A DNA stretch of 64,000 bases from Clostridium carboxidivorans P7 (GCF_001038625.1 NZ_CP011803.1:1736001-1800000), one strand, 5' to 3'; positions 7,295-16,709 are shown, counted from the stretch's first letter. Translations and numbers: made by a program. Notes: generated by a model from the sequence alone, not told the origin.

Positions 7295-10200
7295 CTATAA
7301 TATATTAAATTTAGCAGTACTTCCTTCTGCACTAGGTATTATTTCAAGTCTTGCATCAATTCTTTCTTTAAGTTCAGGAACATGAGATATTATGCCTACA
7401 AGTCTTCCTGTATTTTGTAGATCCACAAGACACTGTATAGCGTTTTCTAAAGATTCAGGATCTAAAGTACCAAAGCCTTCATCAATAAACATTGTATCTA
7501 AACTTATACCTCCAGAATAACATTGAACTACATCTGATAAACCTAATGCCAATGATAATGATGCCTTAAACCCTTCTCCACCTGAAAGTGTTTTTACATG
7601 TCTATACTTTCCTGTATAATTATCATATACTTGAAGCTCAAGTCCACTTTGAGTTAATCCTTTACCTTTTTGTTTAATTCTATCTAGTTCATACCTGTTT
7701 TCACTCATTTTAGCAAATCTTATATTGGCCGCTTCTATAATATTATCAAAAAAGAAAGCCAGTACATATCTTTCAAAAGTCATCCTTTCACTATTATTAC
7801 CTTTTGCAGCCTCTGACAAATCTCCAACTATGCTGTACTCTTTTTCTTTATCTTTAATTTCTTTATTTAATTCTCTTATACGTAAAAACGCATTACTATT
7901 TATTTCTATCTTTGCATGAAGTGCTACCTTTTGATTATCCAGCAATTCTCTTTCTTTCTTTATAATTTCATAATCATTTTCAAGAGTATTTACATTAACT
8001 AAACTTTTCCCTTCTATATCCTTCAGTATTTTTATATATCTATCTTTTATAGATTTTAATTCCTCATTAAAATCATTTATATACTTATTTAATTCCTCTT
8101 GTTTCCTTTCCGTAAGTTTTGATTCCTTATAATCCTGTAAATCTTTAAATCCTCTTTTAGTTATTGCTTCATTTAATTTGTTTTCTGAATCCCTTAGAGA
8201 AATTTCTTCTTCTTTTAAAGCTTTTATTATTCCTTCTTTTTCTATAACAAGTTTTTCATACTTAAGTTTTAAATTATTAAATCTTTCCTGTGACTCTTTT
8301 AATGCTTTCTCCATAGTAGTCTGTTTATATTCCATTTCTGTTATAGCATTTATTAAATTTTTTTCTCCACGAAACTTTTCAGGTATTTCTTGCTCTATTT
8401 GCTTTAATGTACCTTTCTCTCTCTCAACTACACTTAAACTCAATTGATATTTATTATTTAATTCCTCGAAATCTTTTTCTAATTTCAATTGTAAATCTTT
8501 TTTTTCATTTAAAAGTTTCAGCAAATTATCACGATTATTTTTTTCTTTCTCCAACCTTTGTGCTTCTATGCTTAAACTTTTTCTATTTTCTTCAAAGTAT
8601 AAAAGTTTCTCCTTTATAAAGTTAGTTAATTCATCTTTTGCAAGTGTGACTATATCGTCCTCTATTAATGATTGAAGTTCCTCTTTCAATCTATTTACAA
8701 TACTGTTTTGAGATCTACCTTTAACATCCAATTCTATAAAACTTTCATTACTACTTTGAAACTTTTTTAATGCTTCCTCCAAATAATCTTTCTTTATCTT
8801 TAGCTCAGCTTCTGTAGGTACACCTTTCTCAAGTAGTGCTAATTTAGGATGGTGAATTGCTCCACAAACAGGACACAGCATTCCCTCCTCTAAATTTTTT
8901 GCTAAAAGACCTGCTTGACCTTCTCTAAAAAGTCGTTCTAATTCTTTAAAATTAAGTTCTGCTTCTTCTAATATTTTTTTATCCTCTGCAGCCTTATTTC
9001 TATATTTTAAATAATCGCCTCTAATTTTTACAAGTTTTTTATTTTCTGAATCCAAAGTATGAATTTTACTATATATTTCATTAACTTTTTCAAGCTGTGC
9101 ATTTAATTTTATAAACTCTTCTGAGGACTTTCTAGCTAATTCTAATTCATTGTTATGATTATCTATATCCTTCTTTAACTTTTCTATTTCCTGTCTTTTC
9201 AAAAGTTTATCTTGTTCTATTAACTTTAAGTTCTTATCTAAAATCTTCAAACTTTCTGCTTTCTTTTCAAAATCCTTAACTTTACTTATATACCCTTTTA
9301 ATATAGTCGTATCTTCTAAGAGTTTTTTTCTTTCCTCTTCCCTAGAACTTTCAAATTTAAAACATTCTTCTGCCTTCTTTAAATTTTCTACATCTAACTT
9401 TATACCCTCTTGCTTTTCTAAAAGTTCTAGTTTTTTTGACTCTAATCTTTTTTCCTTTTCAATGCAATTTTCTTCTATACCAACTATTTCACCAGCTTTT
9501 CTAGCCTTTAAAAGTATAGTTTTCTTTTCTTCTATGGTACTTTCTTTATCTTCTAAAGACCTTTTCTGAATTTCTATGCCATCTTTTTCTTTAAACTTTT
9601 TGTTATTTTCTATGGCTTCTAAAATTTCTTTCTGTTTTTCTTCTAAAAGCTTTTCCTTTTTAGTTATAGACTTTTCAATAACATTTTTTCTTTCATTATC
9701 CCTTTCAATATACACCTTTAATTCCTCTATAATAGAAGATACATTTTTATTCTCGCTTTCTACTAATTCAACTAATGCTGCATTATCATTACACTGCACA
9801 GTACCTATGATTTCATTTTGCTTATGCTCCAGCTCATTAACATTTCTCTTAATTTTCCCAGCCATTTCATTAAGTTTTATTTCCACTAATTTGTAAGCTT
9901 CTGTGCCAAAAATTTTTTGAAGTATTTTTTCTCTATCTTTACTTTCTGAAGTTAGAAGTTTTCTAAATTCTCCTTGAGGTATCATCATAATTTGTTTGAA
10001 TTGTTCATAATTTATACCCATAATTTCATTTATTTTTTCATTTACGTTACTTACTCCTGAAATTACCTTAACATCACCGTTTTTTTCAAATACCTTCATC
10101 TCAGCATCTGTTTTTTGCTCAGTTACTCCTTGTCCTCTAGCTTTTCTTTTTTCTTGCTTTGGTATTCTTTTTATGTAATATTCAACACCTCTAAGATGAA

Positions 10201-10447
10201 ATTCTAGTTCTACAGAAGTTAAAGTATCAATATCTGCAAATTGACTTCTCAAGCTTTCTGAATCTCTATCCTCCCCACTGGCTTCTCCATATATAGCATA
10301 ACTTAAGCCATCAAAAATTGTAGTTTTACCTGCTCCTGTTGGACCTGTTATTAAAAATATGTTTCTTCCATCTAACTTAGTAAAATCTATTTCTTCCTTC
10401 TTGGCATATGGTCCAAAAGCTGTCATAGTCAATTTTAAAGGTCTCAT
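7295..10447 (-). CDS. sbcC: Exonuclease subunit SbcC (SMC-like ATPase)
   Basis: A 1050-residue Rad50-type ATPase that, with SbcD, cuts hairpins and DNA ends. The N-terminal Walker A is GPTGAGKTT (about residue 35). Long charged coiled coils flank a zinc hook CPVCG near residue 522. The C-terminal half has the ABC signature LSGGEGFKASL (about 952) and Walker B MFIDEGFGTLD (about 990). Length is typical. AAAGGAGTGA lies upstream of the ATG at 10447, four bases after the sbcD stop, so the two are one translationally linked operon. Confidence 0.97.
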   Translation of the reverse strand: MRPLKLTMTAFGPYAKKEEIDFTKLDGRNIFLITGPTGAGKTTIFDGLSYAIYGEASGEDRDSESLRSQFADIDTLTSVELEFHLRGVEYYIKRIPKQEKRKARGQGVTEQKTDAEMKVFEKNGDVKVISGVSNVNEKINEIMGINYEQFKQIMMIPQGEFRKLLTSESKDREKILQKIFGTEAYKLVEIKLNEMAGKIKRNVNELEHKQNEIIGTVQCNDNAALVELVESENKNVSSIIEELKVYIERDNERKNVIEKSITKKEKLLEEKQKEILEAIENNKKFKEKDGIEIQKRSLEDKESTIEEKKTILLKARKAGEIVGIEENCIEKEKRLESKKLELLEKQEGIKLDVENLKKAEECFKFESSREEERKKLLEDTTILKGYISKVKDFEKKAESLKILDKNLKLIEQDKLLKRQEIEKLKKDIDNHNNELELARKSSEEFIKLNAQLEKVNEIYSKIHTLDSENKKLVKIRGDYLKYRNKAAEDKKILEEAELNFKELERLFREGQAGLLAKNLEEGMLCPVCGAIHHPKLALLEKGVPTEAELKIKKDYLEEALKKFQSSNESFIELDVKGRSQNSIVNRLKEELQSLIEDDIVTLAKDELTNFIKEKLLYFEENRKSLSIEAQRLEKEKNNRDNLLKLLNEKKDLQLKLEKDFEELNNKYQLSLSVVEREKGTLKQIEQEIPEKFRGEKNLINAITEMEYKQTTMEKALKESQERFNNLKLKYEKLVIEKEGIIKALKEEEISLRDSENKLNEAITKRGFKDLQDYKESKLTERKQEELNKYINDFNEELKSIKDRYIKILKDIEGKSLVNVNTLENDYEIIKKERELLDNQKVALHAKIEINSNAFLRIRELNKEIKDKEKEYSIVGDLSEAAKGNNSERMTFERYVLAFFFDNIIEAANIRFAKMSENRYELDRIKQKGKGLTQSGLELQVYDNYTGKYRHVKTLSGGEGFKASLSLALGLSDVVQCYSGGISLDTMFIDEGFGTLDPESLENAIQCLVDLQNTGRLVGIISHVPELKERIDARLEIIPSAEGSTAKFNIL

Positions 10448-10451
10448 ATTA

Positions 10452-11615
10452 TTACTTCACTCCTTTCTTTTCTACACTTTTTAATACTTTTATTAAAACT
10501 TCCTTTTTTTCTTCAGTAAATTCTCTTCCTGTTATATTTGTATAAAATTCATGAAAAAGTTCTAACATTGTTTTATTATTATAGTCTTCTTGTATTGAAT
10601 TTCTTCCATTTTCCACTTTTCTATTAAAAGAATTTCTTGTAAGCTTAAGCACATTAGGATAAACTGTTCTAAGTTTGCTCATAGGCTCTATAATTTCGCA
10701 CTCATCCGTTAAATCTACATAAATATAATCATTGATATTTGTATCCTTGTAAACCTCAGGATTTAATAAATCTTCCATTTTTCCTTTTATAACTCTCATA
10801 TCCTTATGAGGAATAAGACTCTTAAGTTCTATATTTACTTCTCCATTTTTATCTAAATTAACTATAGTAATAGATTTTTTTTGTTTAAATTCCGAAAAAG
10901 AATATTTAAGTAATGAACCAGAATATCTAACTTTATCGCCTCCTACCTTTTGGGCTCCATGTAAATGCCCTAATGCAGTATAATTAAAAGAATTAAAATT
11001 TTCTATATCTATAAATTCTGTCCCACCTATAGAAAGAGGTCTTTCAGATTCACAAGTATCTCTTTCACCTGCACCTATTACAAATCCATGGGCTATGAGT
11101 ACATTTCTTTTGTTTGCATTCATAGTTTCTTTTATAGAACCTATTATACTTTTCATAGCTTCATTATGATTGTGTATATCTTCATTCTCCATTACATGTC
11201 TTACTTCTGCTGGATCTGCATAAGGAACTGGATAAAAATTAACTTCTCCATATTCATCTTTTATTACTATTGGATTAAAACTTTTTCTTAACCTTCCACA
11301 AATATATAAACCTTTATCTTTCAAAATTTGACTGGCAAAACCAACTCTATCTCCACTGTCGTGATTACCTGCAATAGCAATTATAGGAACATTTAAATCT
11401 ACAAGTATTTTTGTAAAAACTCTATCCAAAAGATCTACTGCAGAAACTGGAGGAACTGATCTATCATATAAATCTCCTGCAATAACTATAACATCAGGTT
11501 TTTCTTCTTCTATCAATTTTATAAATTCCTTTAAAATGTATTCTTGATCCTCAATCATTTGTACCTGGTGTACCATTTTACCTATATGCCAGTCACCTGT
11601 GTGAATTATCTTCAT
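10452..11615 (-). CDS. sbcD: Exonuclease subunit SbcD (Mre11-like nuclease)
   Basis: A 387-residue metallophosphoesterase, partner of SbcC. The metal-binding motifs are all present in order: HTGDWHIGK near the N-terminus, GDLYDRS, AGNHDSGDR, the AHGFVIGAG histidine and GHLHGAQ. The C-terminal third is the SbcD capping/DNA-binding region. The start ATG at 11615 has GAGGGAAAG upstream. It is first in the sbcDC operon. Confidence 0.96.
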   Translation of the reverse strand: MKIIHTGDWHIGKMVHQVQMIEDQEYILKEFIKLIEEEKPDVIVIAGDLYDRSVPPVSAVDLLDRVFTKILVDLNVPIIAIAGNHDSGDRVGFASQILKDKGLYICGRLRKSFNPIVIKDEYGEVNFYPVPYADPAEVRHVMENEDIHNHNEAMKSIIGSIKETMNANKRNVLIAHGFVIGAGERDTCESERPLSIGGTEFIDIENFNSFNYTALGHLHGAQKVGGDKVRYSGSLLKYSFSEFKQKKSITIVNLDKNGEVNIELKSLIPHKDMRVIKGKMEDLLNPEVYKDTNINDYIYVDLTDECEIIEPMSKLRTVYPNVLKLTRNSFNRKVENGRNSIQEDYNNKTMLELFHEFYTNITGREFTEEKKEVLIKVLKSVEKKGVK

Positions 11616-11756
11616 TAAAACTTTCCCTCACTTTTCTATTAATTAACTTTGCAAATACCTTTTAAATTACGTTTTTGTTTTCTCAAACTTTTACTACAGC
11701 AACATAAAATTATGTAAGCTGATACACTTATATTATAACGTCAAAAAAATAAAAAA

Positions 11757-11794
11757 GCATAGAATATGCTCTAGAAAAAGCATCCATTCTATGC
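11757..11794 (-). terminator. Terminator of the SUKH gene
   Basis: GCATAGAAT (11757-11765) pairs with ATTCTATGC (11786-11794), with an inner ATGCT/AGCAT pair. On the minus strand the stem is followed by TTTTTTATTTTTTT, a classic U-tract. Confidence 0.88.
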
Positions 11795-11813
11795 ATTAAT
11801 TATTTTTCATTAA

Positions 11814-12311
11814 TTATTTTTTGCATAACTTTTCTCTACTATGGCAAACCATATTATCAAATTTTTCAAAAGAACTTGATACAAAACTAAAATTCTCCTC
11901 CATCCACTCTTCTAAAGATCTTTCTTTTAATTGTGATGGTGTAATATCCTCAATGCATAAAGCTTCTTCATGTTCCATATATAATATAACTGGTTCATTT
12001 GTACTTCCTAGATAATCAAATAATAATACATCTCCATTTAAAGTTGATGCAAATGGAATAATTCTTTTTTTATCTAGTATTCTATCATTAAATAATTTAT
12101 TAAAATTTATAAATTCTTCTTCTATCATCCTCTGAAAATTAAAAGTAATTAAGCCATAACCAGGAATATTCACTTTATAATCTACAATTTCTGGATACAT
12201 TTGCTCACTTTTAATCATTATTTCTTTATATGCATTTGGGAACTTTATTCCAAAATAGCTTTCAATTTTTTCTATACTTTCAATGTTATACAGTGATTCT
12301 TTTTTGCTCAT
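11814..12311 (-). CDS. SMI1/KNR4 (SUKH) family protein
   Basis: A 165-residue protein with the SUKH fold pattern: SIEKIESYFGIKFPNAYKEIM at the start, a central IIPFASTLNGDVLLFDYLG strand pair, and EESLEEW-like SLEEWMEENF at the end. SUKH proteins often serve as immunity proteins of polymorphic toxin systems, but many stand alone with unknown roles. No toxin gene lies beside it: the neighbours are SbcDC and a DUF3786 protein. No signal peptide. GGGGGAAT precedes the ATG. Confidence 0.82.
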   Translation of the reverse strand: MSKKESLYNIESIEKIESYFGIKFPNAYKEIMIKSEQMYPEIVDYKVNIPGYGLITFNFQRMIEEEFINFNKLFNDRILDKKRIIPFASTLNGDVLLFDYLGSTNEPVILYMEHEEALCIEDITPSQLKERSLEEWMEENFSFVSSSFEKFDNMVCHSREKLCKK

Positions 12312-12568
12312 AATCTATTCCCCCATATCTAAAATTCTTTAAACGTTATCACTTTTAACTTGTCCACATACAAATAAAACATTGTGAAAAACGCCAATTG
12401 TAAAATATATTGTTAGATATCTTTTTTACTTTTAGTATCTCACCATAAACCATATTTACCCTGAGCATCATTTAAATTCAATTTGATGGTTGGTTTGGTT
12501 ATATAGGAACCTTATACCATATATTTCGGCGATTTTATGAAATACTGTATAACATTTTTTATTACAGC

Positions 12569-13258
12569 TTAATTTATTTCATACCCATCTTTAGTTTTCT
12601 TTTGATAAAGCCCTATCCAGTTAGGTATTTCTCCCTTGTTTTTTAACAATTCTATAGCCACATCTCCTACTACAGCTAAATCCTCAGCATTAAAATAATA
12701 TTGTATGTTTCTATCAAAAAGTATATTTGACGAAGCTTCTAATTCATCATCCCCCTGCCATACTATAAATGTTATATATACGTTATTTATAAATTCAAAT
12801 CTACAAGCTGCATCTCCTTTTTTTATTAATTTACCACCTATTGATATAGTATTTTCTTTCATTGATTTTAAATCATTACCAAAAATCTTAGCCAACTTCA
12901 ATATAGTCCTATTATAAAAATTTCTATAATAAACTAATCCACCTGGTATTTCCTTATAAGTTATGTCCTGATTAAAAGCAGGCACATTTTTTGAATTTAC
13001 AAGATATCTTAAAACTAAAGTTTTTATAGTATATGCTTTTATTTCCTTCTGTATTTTCATATCATATACAGTTCCATAAGGATGCTTTATAATATAGTTT
13101 CTTCCCATAATCTTTACTTTAAAATAGTGCTCATCTTCATTATAATAAATTCCTGATTGCTCAGATATTTGAAATGGGTCTTCCTTTGCAAATATGCTTT
13201 GTATGTATTCATAAGGAACTCTTCCTTGTCTGTCGTCTTCCAATTCAATATTATTCAT
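12569..13258 (-). CDS. DUF3786 family protein
   Basis: A 229-residue soluble protein. The C-terminal half, GGKLIKKGDAACRFEFI, TFIVWQGDDELEASSNILFD and YFNAEDLAVVGDVAIELL, is the DUF3786 pattern found in anaerobic bacteria; its biochemical role is not established. The N-terminus (DRQGRVPYEYIQSIFAKEDP) is hydrophilic. The ATG at 13258 has only a weak ribosome site; a strong AGGAGGTGA lies about 50 bases further upstream but is cut off from this frame by an in-frame TAG two codons before the ATG. The region 12312-12568 contains no gene I can support. Confidence 0.8.
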   Translation of the reverse strand: MNNIELEDDRQGRVPYEYIQSIFAKEDPFQISEQSGIYYNEDEHYFKVKIMGRNYIIKHPYGTVYDMKIQKEIKAYTIKTLVLRYLVNSKNVPAFNQDITYKEIPGGLVYYRNFYNRTILKLAKIFGNDLKSMKENTISIGGKLIKKGDAACRFEFINNVYITFIVWQGDDELEASSNILFDRNIQYYFNAEDLAVVGDVAIELLKNKGEIPNWIGLYQKKTKDGYEIN

Positions 13259-13420
13259 AAGCTATGCATAGAGAACTTACTTACAATAATTTTATAAATC
13301 CTCTAAGATTCACCTCCTCTTATAATTTATACACACATTATTTACAAAGTTTATCATGTTTTCTATAATACTTCAATATATGGATAATGATATAAATTTT
13401 AAATATTTTCACGTCATTAT

Positions 13421-14782
13421 CTAAAGAGTTTTTGACAAAAATAACTTATTTCTACTATTTAACTTTTTCTCAAATAATATAAGCATCAATATTGCATCAA
13501 CTCCCCACTGTATGACTGTAACCCACCATACATAAATTACGGAAAGTTTTAAAAAATGTATAAAATAAAATATTAAAGGTAATCTTATAATCCAACTAGT
13601 CATTAGAGAAACTATAAGAGGTGTTTTAGCATCACCTGCACCTTTTAATGCACTAGAAAACACTGTTGATATTGCTATAGACGGCTGCTCAAAAGCTCCT
13701 ATGAAAAGACATAAAGATGCTAAATATATAATTTTCTTTTCCCCTTCATCTATAAATAAATTTACCAATATTCCCGGCATCACTAAAAATACTGCTGAAA
13801 AAAATCCCATCATTAGTACTGCACATACTGCACATACATATGTGTACTCCTTCGCTTTTTTATAATTTTTTTCTCCTACTTTAATCCCTACTAATGTAGT
13901 TGCAGCTACTCCAAATCCCATACCTGGCATAAAAGAAAGAGATTCGATAGTATTGGCAATTTGATTAGATGCAAAGGCAATATTTCCTGAATGCATAATA
14001 ATAAATGTACAAAGTAACCTACTTAATCCAAATGCAGCATCCTCCATTGAAGATGGTATAGAAAGTAATAAAATATTTTTGATTTTTGATACTTTTAAGC
14101 AAAAAATATATCTAAGTTTTATTTTTACATAGGATTCTTTAATAAAATAAATTAATACAACAATAAAACCAGCAGCTTGAGAACATATAGAAGCTATTGC
14201 TGAACCCATGATACCTAACTCTGGAACAATTATTCCAAATATCAATATTACATCCAGCAGTAGATTTACTGTAGTAATAAAAGCTGCTATTAAAAATGGA
14301 GTATAGGTATTTCCATATCCCCTTAATATAGAATTTATAACATTGGTCATCATATTAAAAAATATAGCTATAACAGTTATCTTTGTAAAGATATTGCTCA
14401 GATCCAATACCTTTCCTTTTGCACCAGCCAAAAATAATATATTTTTACTAAACTTAAATAATATGTAACATATAAAAATAGAAACTATTAATCCTAAGAA
14501 AAAACCTATGGACGCATATTCCTGAGCTGAAGATTTCTCGTTTGCACCTATGCTCCTTGAAACAAAAGAAGTTATTCCTATAGAAATACCTACTACTATA
14601 AAAATATTCACACAAGTATTCAATATTTCATTGCTTATTCCAACAGCACTTACAGCAGTGCTTCCTCCATATTTGCCAATCATCATAGTATCAAATATGG
14701 ACATAAACGTGTAAAGAGTGCTCTCACCTACTGCTGGAAGTGATATATCTAAAACTTCTTTAATGGTATTTTTATTTAACAT
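13421..14782 (-). CDS. MATE family efflux transporter
   Basis: A 453-residue integral membrane protein with about 12 hydrophobic segments. The N-terminal LPAVGESTLYTFMSIFDTMMIGKYGG and the PGMGFGVAATTLVGIKVGEK repeat-half motif are typical of NorM/DinF-type MATE exporters, which expel drugs or metabolites using Na+ or H+ gradients. Substrate cannot be told. AAGGTGGT precedes the ATG at 14782. The gene is alone. The 294 bases upstream (14783-15076) hold no convincing gene; a 96-residue plus-strand frame there has no ribosome site. Confidence 0.93.
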   Translation of the reverse strand: MLNKNTIKEVLDISLPAVGESTLYTFMSIFDTMMIGKYGGSTAVSAVGISNEILNTCVNIFIVVGISIGITSFVSRSIGANEKSSAQEYASIGFFLGLIVSIFICYILFKFSKNILFLAGAKGKVLDLSNIFTKITVIAIFFNMMTNVINSILRGYGNTYTPFLIAAFITTVNLLLDVILIFGIIVPELGIMGSAIASICSQAAGFIVVLIYFIKESYVKIKLRYIFCLKVSKIKNILLLSIPSSMEDAAFGLSRLLCTFIIMHSGNIAFASNQIANTIESLSFMPGMGFGVAATTLVGIKVGEKNYKKAKEYTYVCAVCAVLMMGFFSAVFLVMPGILVNLFIDEGEKKIIYLASLCLFIGAFEQPSIAISTVFSSALKGAGDAKTPLIVSLMTSWIIRLPLIFYFIHFLKLSVIYVWWVTVIQWGVDAILMLILFEKKLNSRNKLFLSKTL

Positions 14783-15076
14783 AGTTAACCACCTTTTTAT
14801 AATTTCTTAATTTCCTTCCATATTTTTAAATATATTAGTAACTTATTGTTTTTAATATAAAATTTATTTGAAATTATAAATTTTTGAAGCATTTATATAT
14901 ATCACGGAAAAATATAGATGATTTACAGAAAAATGAATATTTAATAGAGAAGATCTTTTAAAGATTTGATAACTATTTGTTATATAAAAAAGCAATATGG
15001 ATATTTTAACAAATTTCCATACTGCAGACATAATAACAATTTAATCTTAAATATTGAACTAAAATATTTAATTTTA

Positions 15077-15169
15077 TCAATGTTTTCTAAGGCAACGTAC
15101 AGCAATGAAATATATTGCAGCAAGACCCACAATAGCTACACATATCAATGCTATAATGCTACTATACAT
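15077..15169 (-). CDS. 30-residue single-pass membrane peptide
   Basis: The peptide starts MYSSIIALIC, runs through one hydrophobic helix (VAIVGLAAIYFIAV) and ends RCLRKH. A good GGGGTGA site lies seven bases before the ATG at 15169, which argues for translation. The design, a short transmembrane helix with a basic tail, is that of small membrane regulators and type I toxins. It is on the same strand and just downstream of the 63-residue protein at 15327-15518, and the two ribosome sites are alike (GGGGTGA then TAAA before the start). Function is not recognised. Confidence 0.5.
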   Translation of the reverse strand: MYSSIIALICVAIVGLAAIYFIAVRCLRKH

Positions 15170-15231
15170 TTTAAAATCACCCCAATTTTCACTTTTTTTG
15201 AACTTTTAGTTTATTTCTCATTAAAATATGG

Positions 15232-15337
15232 TATACTATCAATAAGAAGCTGTTGAGAGTTTTGTATTAATTCATGGTTTAAAATGATTTACTTTATCAC
15301 AGGATGCTTTTGCGAGAAGCATCCTTTTACTTTTTTG
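15232..15337 (+). ncRNA. Candidate short antisense transcript with promoter and terminator
   Basis: On the plus strand an extended -10 (TGGTATACT, 15229-15237) is followed about 65 bases later by a strong terminator: AGGATGCTT (15301-15309) pairs with AAGCATCCT (15317-15325), followed by TTTTACTTTTTT. Its U-tract works only on the plus strand. The predicted RNA (about 15244-15337) has no useful open frame, converges on the 63-residue gene and overlaps that gene's last codons and 3' region. The -35 is weak (GTTTAT). An antisense RNA controlling the small-protein mRNA is the natural reading, but expression is unproven. Confidence 0.5.
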
Positions 15338-15562
15338 AAACTTTATCTTTAATTTTATCTTTGTCTTCTGCAGTAATAGCTATTTCATTTTTTAGCAAAC
15401 CATCAACTTCATTATTCATGCCAAGAGTTACCTTGTCTTTATGAAAAGAAGCCAATGCTACTATTCCAACTATTGCCACAATGGCAACAATAGCTACAAT
15501 AATAACTTCACTATCCACTTTACGTCACCCCCCTTTGATGCTAAATTCTCTCAACAGCTTCT
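15245..15562. repeat. Perfect 15-bp inverted repeat around the 63-residue gene
   Basis: AGAAGCTGTTGAGAG at 15245-15259 is the exact reverse complement of CTCTCAACAGCTTCT at 15548-15562, 318 bp end to end. In a minus-strand mRNA the 5' leader and the 3' region could pair over these 15 bases, as in long-range-folded type I toxin mRNAs. No target-site duplication is seen outside the arms, so a miniature transposon is less likely. Confidence 0.75.
15327..15518 (-). CDS. 63-residue membrane-anchored small protein
   Basis: The N-terminus is one hydrophobic helix built from repeated VAI units (VIIVAIVAIVAIVGIVALA), followed by a charged C-terminal tail of about 38 residues ending DKDKIKDKVSKK. Starts at GTG 15518, with GGGGGGTGA seven bases upstream. 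An extended -10 (TGGTATAAT) lies at 15621-15629, giving a leader of about 95 bases that can fold over the ribosome site. I do not recognise the family. Context (inverted repeat, convergent short RNA, a second tiny membrane peptide downstream) suggests antisense or structure-based control. Confidence 0.6.
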   Translation of the reverse strand: MDSEVIIVAIVAIVAIVGIVALASFHKDKVTLGMNNEVDGLLKNEIAITAEDKDKIKDKVSKK

Positions 15563-15629
15563 ACTGGCAAGAGGATAAATTTGAGGTGACGTTTCAACCA
15601 TGCTTATTCTCTTATTTACTATTATACCA
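15522..15629 (-). promoter_or_regulatory. Promoter and structured leader of the 63-residue gene
   Basis: An extended -10, TGGTATAAT, lies at 15629-15621. In the leader, ACGTCACC (15592-15585 on the minus strand) is exactly complementary to GGTGACGT (15529-15522), which contains part of the GGGGGGTGA ribosome site. Pairing would hide the ribosome site. The repeat arm at 15548-15562 lies between them and may switch the fold. Confidence 0.5.
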
Positions 15630-15686
15630 TGTTTACCCATTATAATACATTATAAATGACTTGTATTTTAAAACAAAAATAAGTAA

Positions 15687-16709
15687 TTATATAATATACT
15701 TAACTTCTTTGTTGTTAAATAATTCTTCTATTTCTTTCATAAAAAATTCCTTTATTTCATCTAAACTTTCTTTTGGATATATATATTTTCCATATCCAAA
15801 TTGTCCATATTTAAATTTACGTTCTTCATCATTCATTGGTAATTCATTTTCAGGAAATACTTGAACTATTATATTTTTAGCTGTTGTAGTGTATCTATGC
15901 GATATAACCTCGAAGGTTATTGGAAATTTCAAATCATTTGGAAGCTTTTTTCTTAATTGCAGCAATAAATCATGGTATTCCTCTTTCCAATTATCATAAA
16001 TAAATACAGGCGCAATTAAAAAACCAACTGGATATCCAGCCTCTATAGCTTTTATGCTTGCTTCTATTCTTTTGTCTCGAGAAGCTGTAAAATGTTCATA
16101 CTTATTTATAACTGAAGATGTATTAATGCTAAATCTTATTTCTGTATGTTCGTTATGGTTTAAATCAAGTAGTGAATCTATATCATTATATTTGGTTACA
16201 AATCTAAATCTAGCATTTTTTCTTTCTCCAAAAAATACTACTGCTTTTTCTAAAGAATAACTATAAGGTTCTACAGATACAGGATCAGATGTAGCGGCTC
16301 CCTCAAATATGGTTATATCAGGTAATCTTTCATCTATATATTTTTGTGCTTGATTTAATATATCATCTATGTTTACATGAATTTTTACAAAGGGTTTATC
16401 ACCTAATTTAGTATTCAAATAACAATACTCGCATTGACCCATGCATCCTGATACTAAAGGGAGCTGATAATGAGCTGAAGGTTTACAGGATTGAAATTTT
16501 AAGCTTTTCTTAACTCCAACAACTAAAGTCTTCTTACCTTCCCTATAGTAAGAAAATAAGTCCTCACCTGGAATATGCTGTTTTATTTTATTGGAAGTTA
16601 ACTTTATAATTTCAATACCATCCTTGTTTTTAAACCTATTGAGAATATTCTTAGCCATGCTATATTCTAGAGAATCTTTTTCAAATATAATTCTTTTTGG
16701 TACAAACAT
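15687..16709 (-). CDS. splB: Spore photoproduct lyase-type radical SAM enzyme
   Basis: A 340-residue enzyme that repairs the spore photoproduct thymine dimer during germination. The radical SAM cluster motif is SGCMGQCEYCYL (C89, C93, C96). The family segments FVPKRIIFEKDSLEY, KPSAHYQLPLVSGC and HRYTTTAKNIIVQVFPENELPM are clear. In the Bacillus enzyme a catalytic cysteine (Cys141) sits in ...SCTSD; here the equivalent sequence is EGAATSD, alanine at 139. Cys75 (FQSCKPSAH) might take its place, as has been discussed for clostridial enzymes. AGAGGTGA precedes the ATG. Usual partner splA is absent. Confidence 0.92.
   Translation of the reverse strand: MFVPKRIIFEKDSLEYSMAKNILNRFKNKDGIEIIKLTSNKIKQHIPGEDLFSYYREGKKTLVVGVKKSLKFQSCKPSAHYQLPLVSGCMGQCEYCYLNTKLGDKPFVKIHVNIDDILNQAQKYIDERLPDITIFEGAATSDPVSVEPYSYSLEKAVVFFGERKNARFRFVTKYNDIDSLLDLNHNEHTEIRFSINTSSVINKYEHFTASRDKRIEASIKAIEAGYPVGFLIAPVFIYDNWKEEYHDLLLQLRKKLPNDLKFPITFEVISHRYTTTAKNIIVQVFPENELPMNDEERKFKYGQFGYGKYIYPKESLDEIKEFFMKEIEELFNNKEVKYII

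Noticed and set aside
14966..15256. 96-residue open frame on the plus strand
   Set aside because: No ribosome site, no family pattern, low-complexity hydrophobic/aromatic composition, and it overlaps the tiny minus-strand membrane peptide that has a good ribosome site.
15245..15562. Miniature transposon (terminal 15-bp inverted repeats around a small gene)
   Set aside because: No target-site duplication outside the arms and a functional promoter, leader and terminator arrangement that fit RNA control better.
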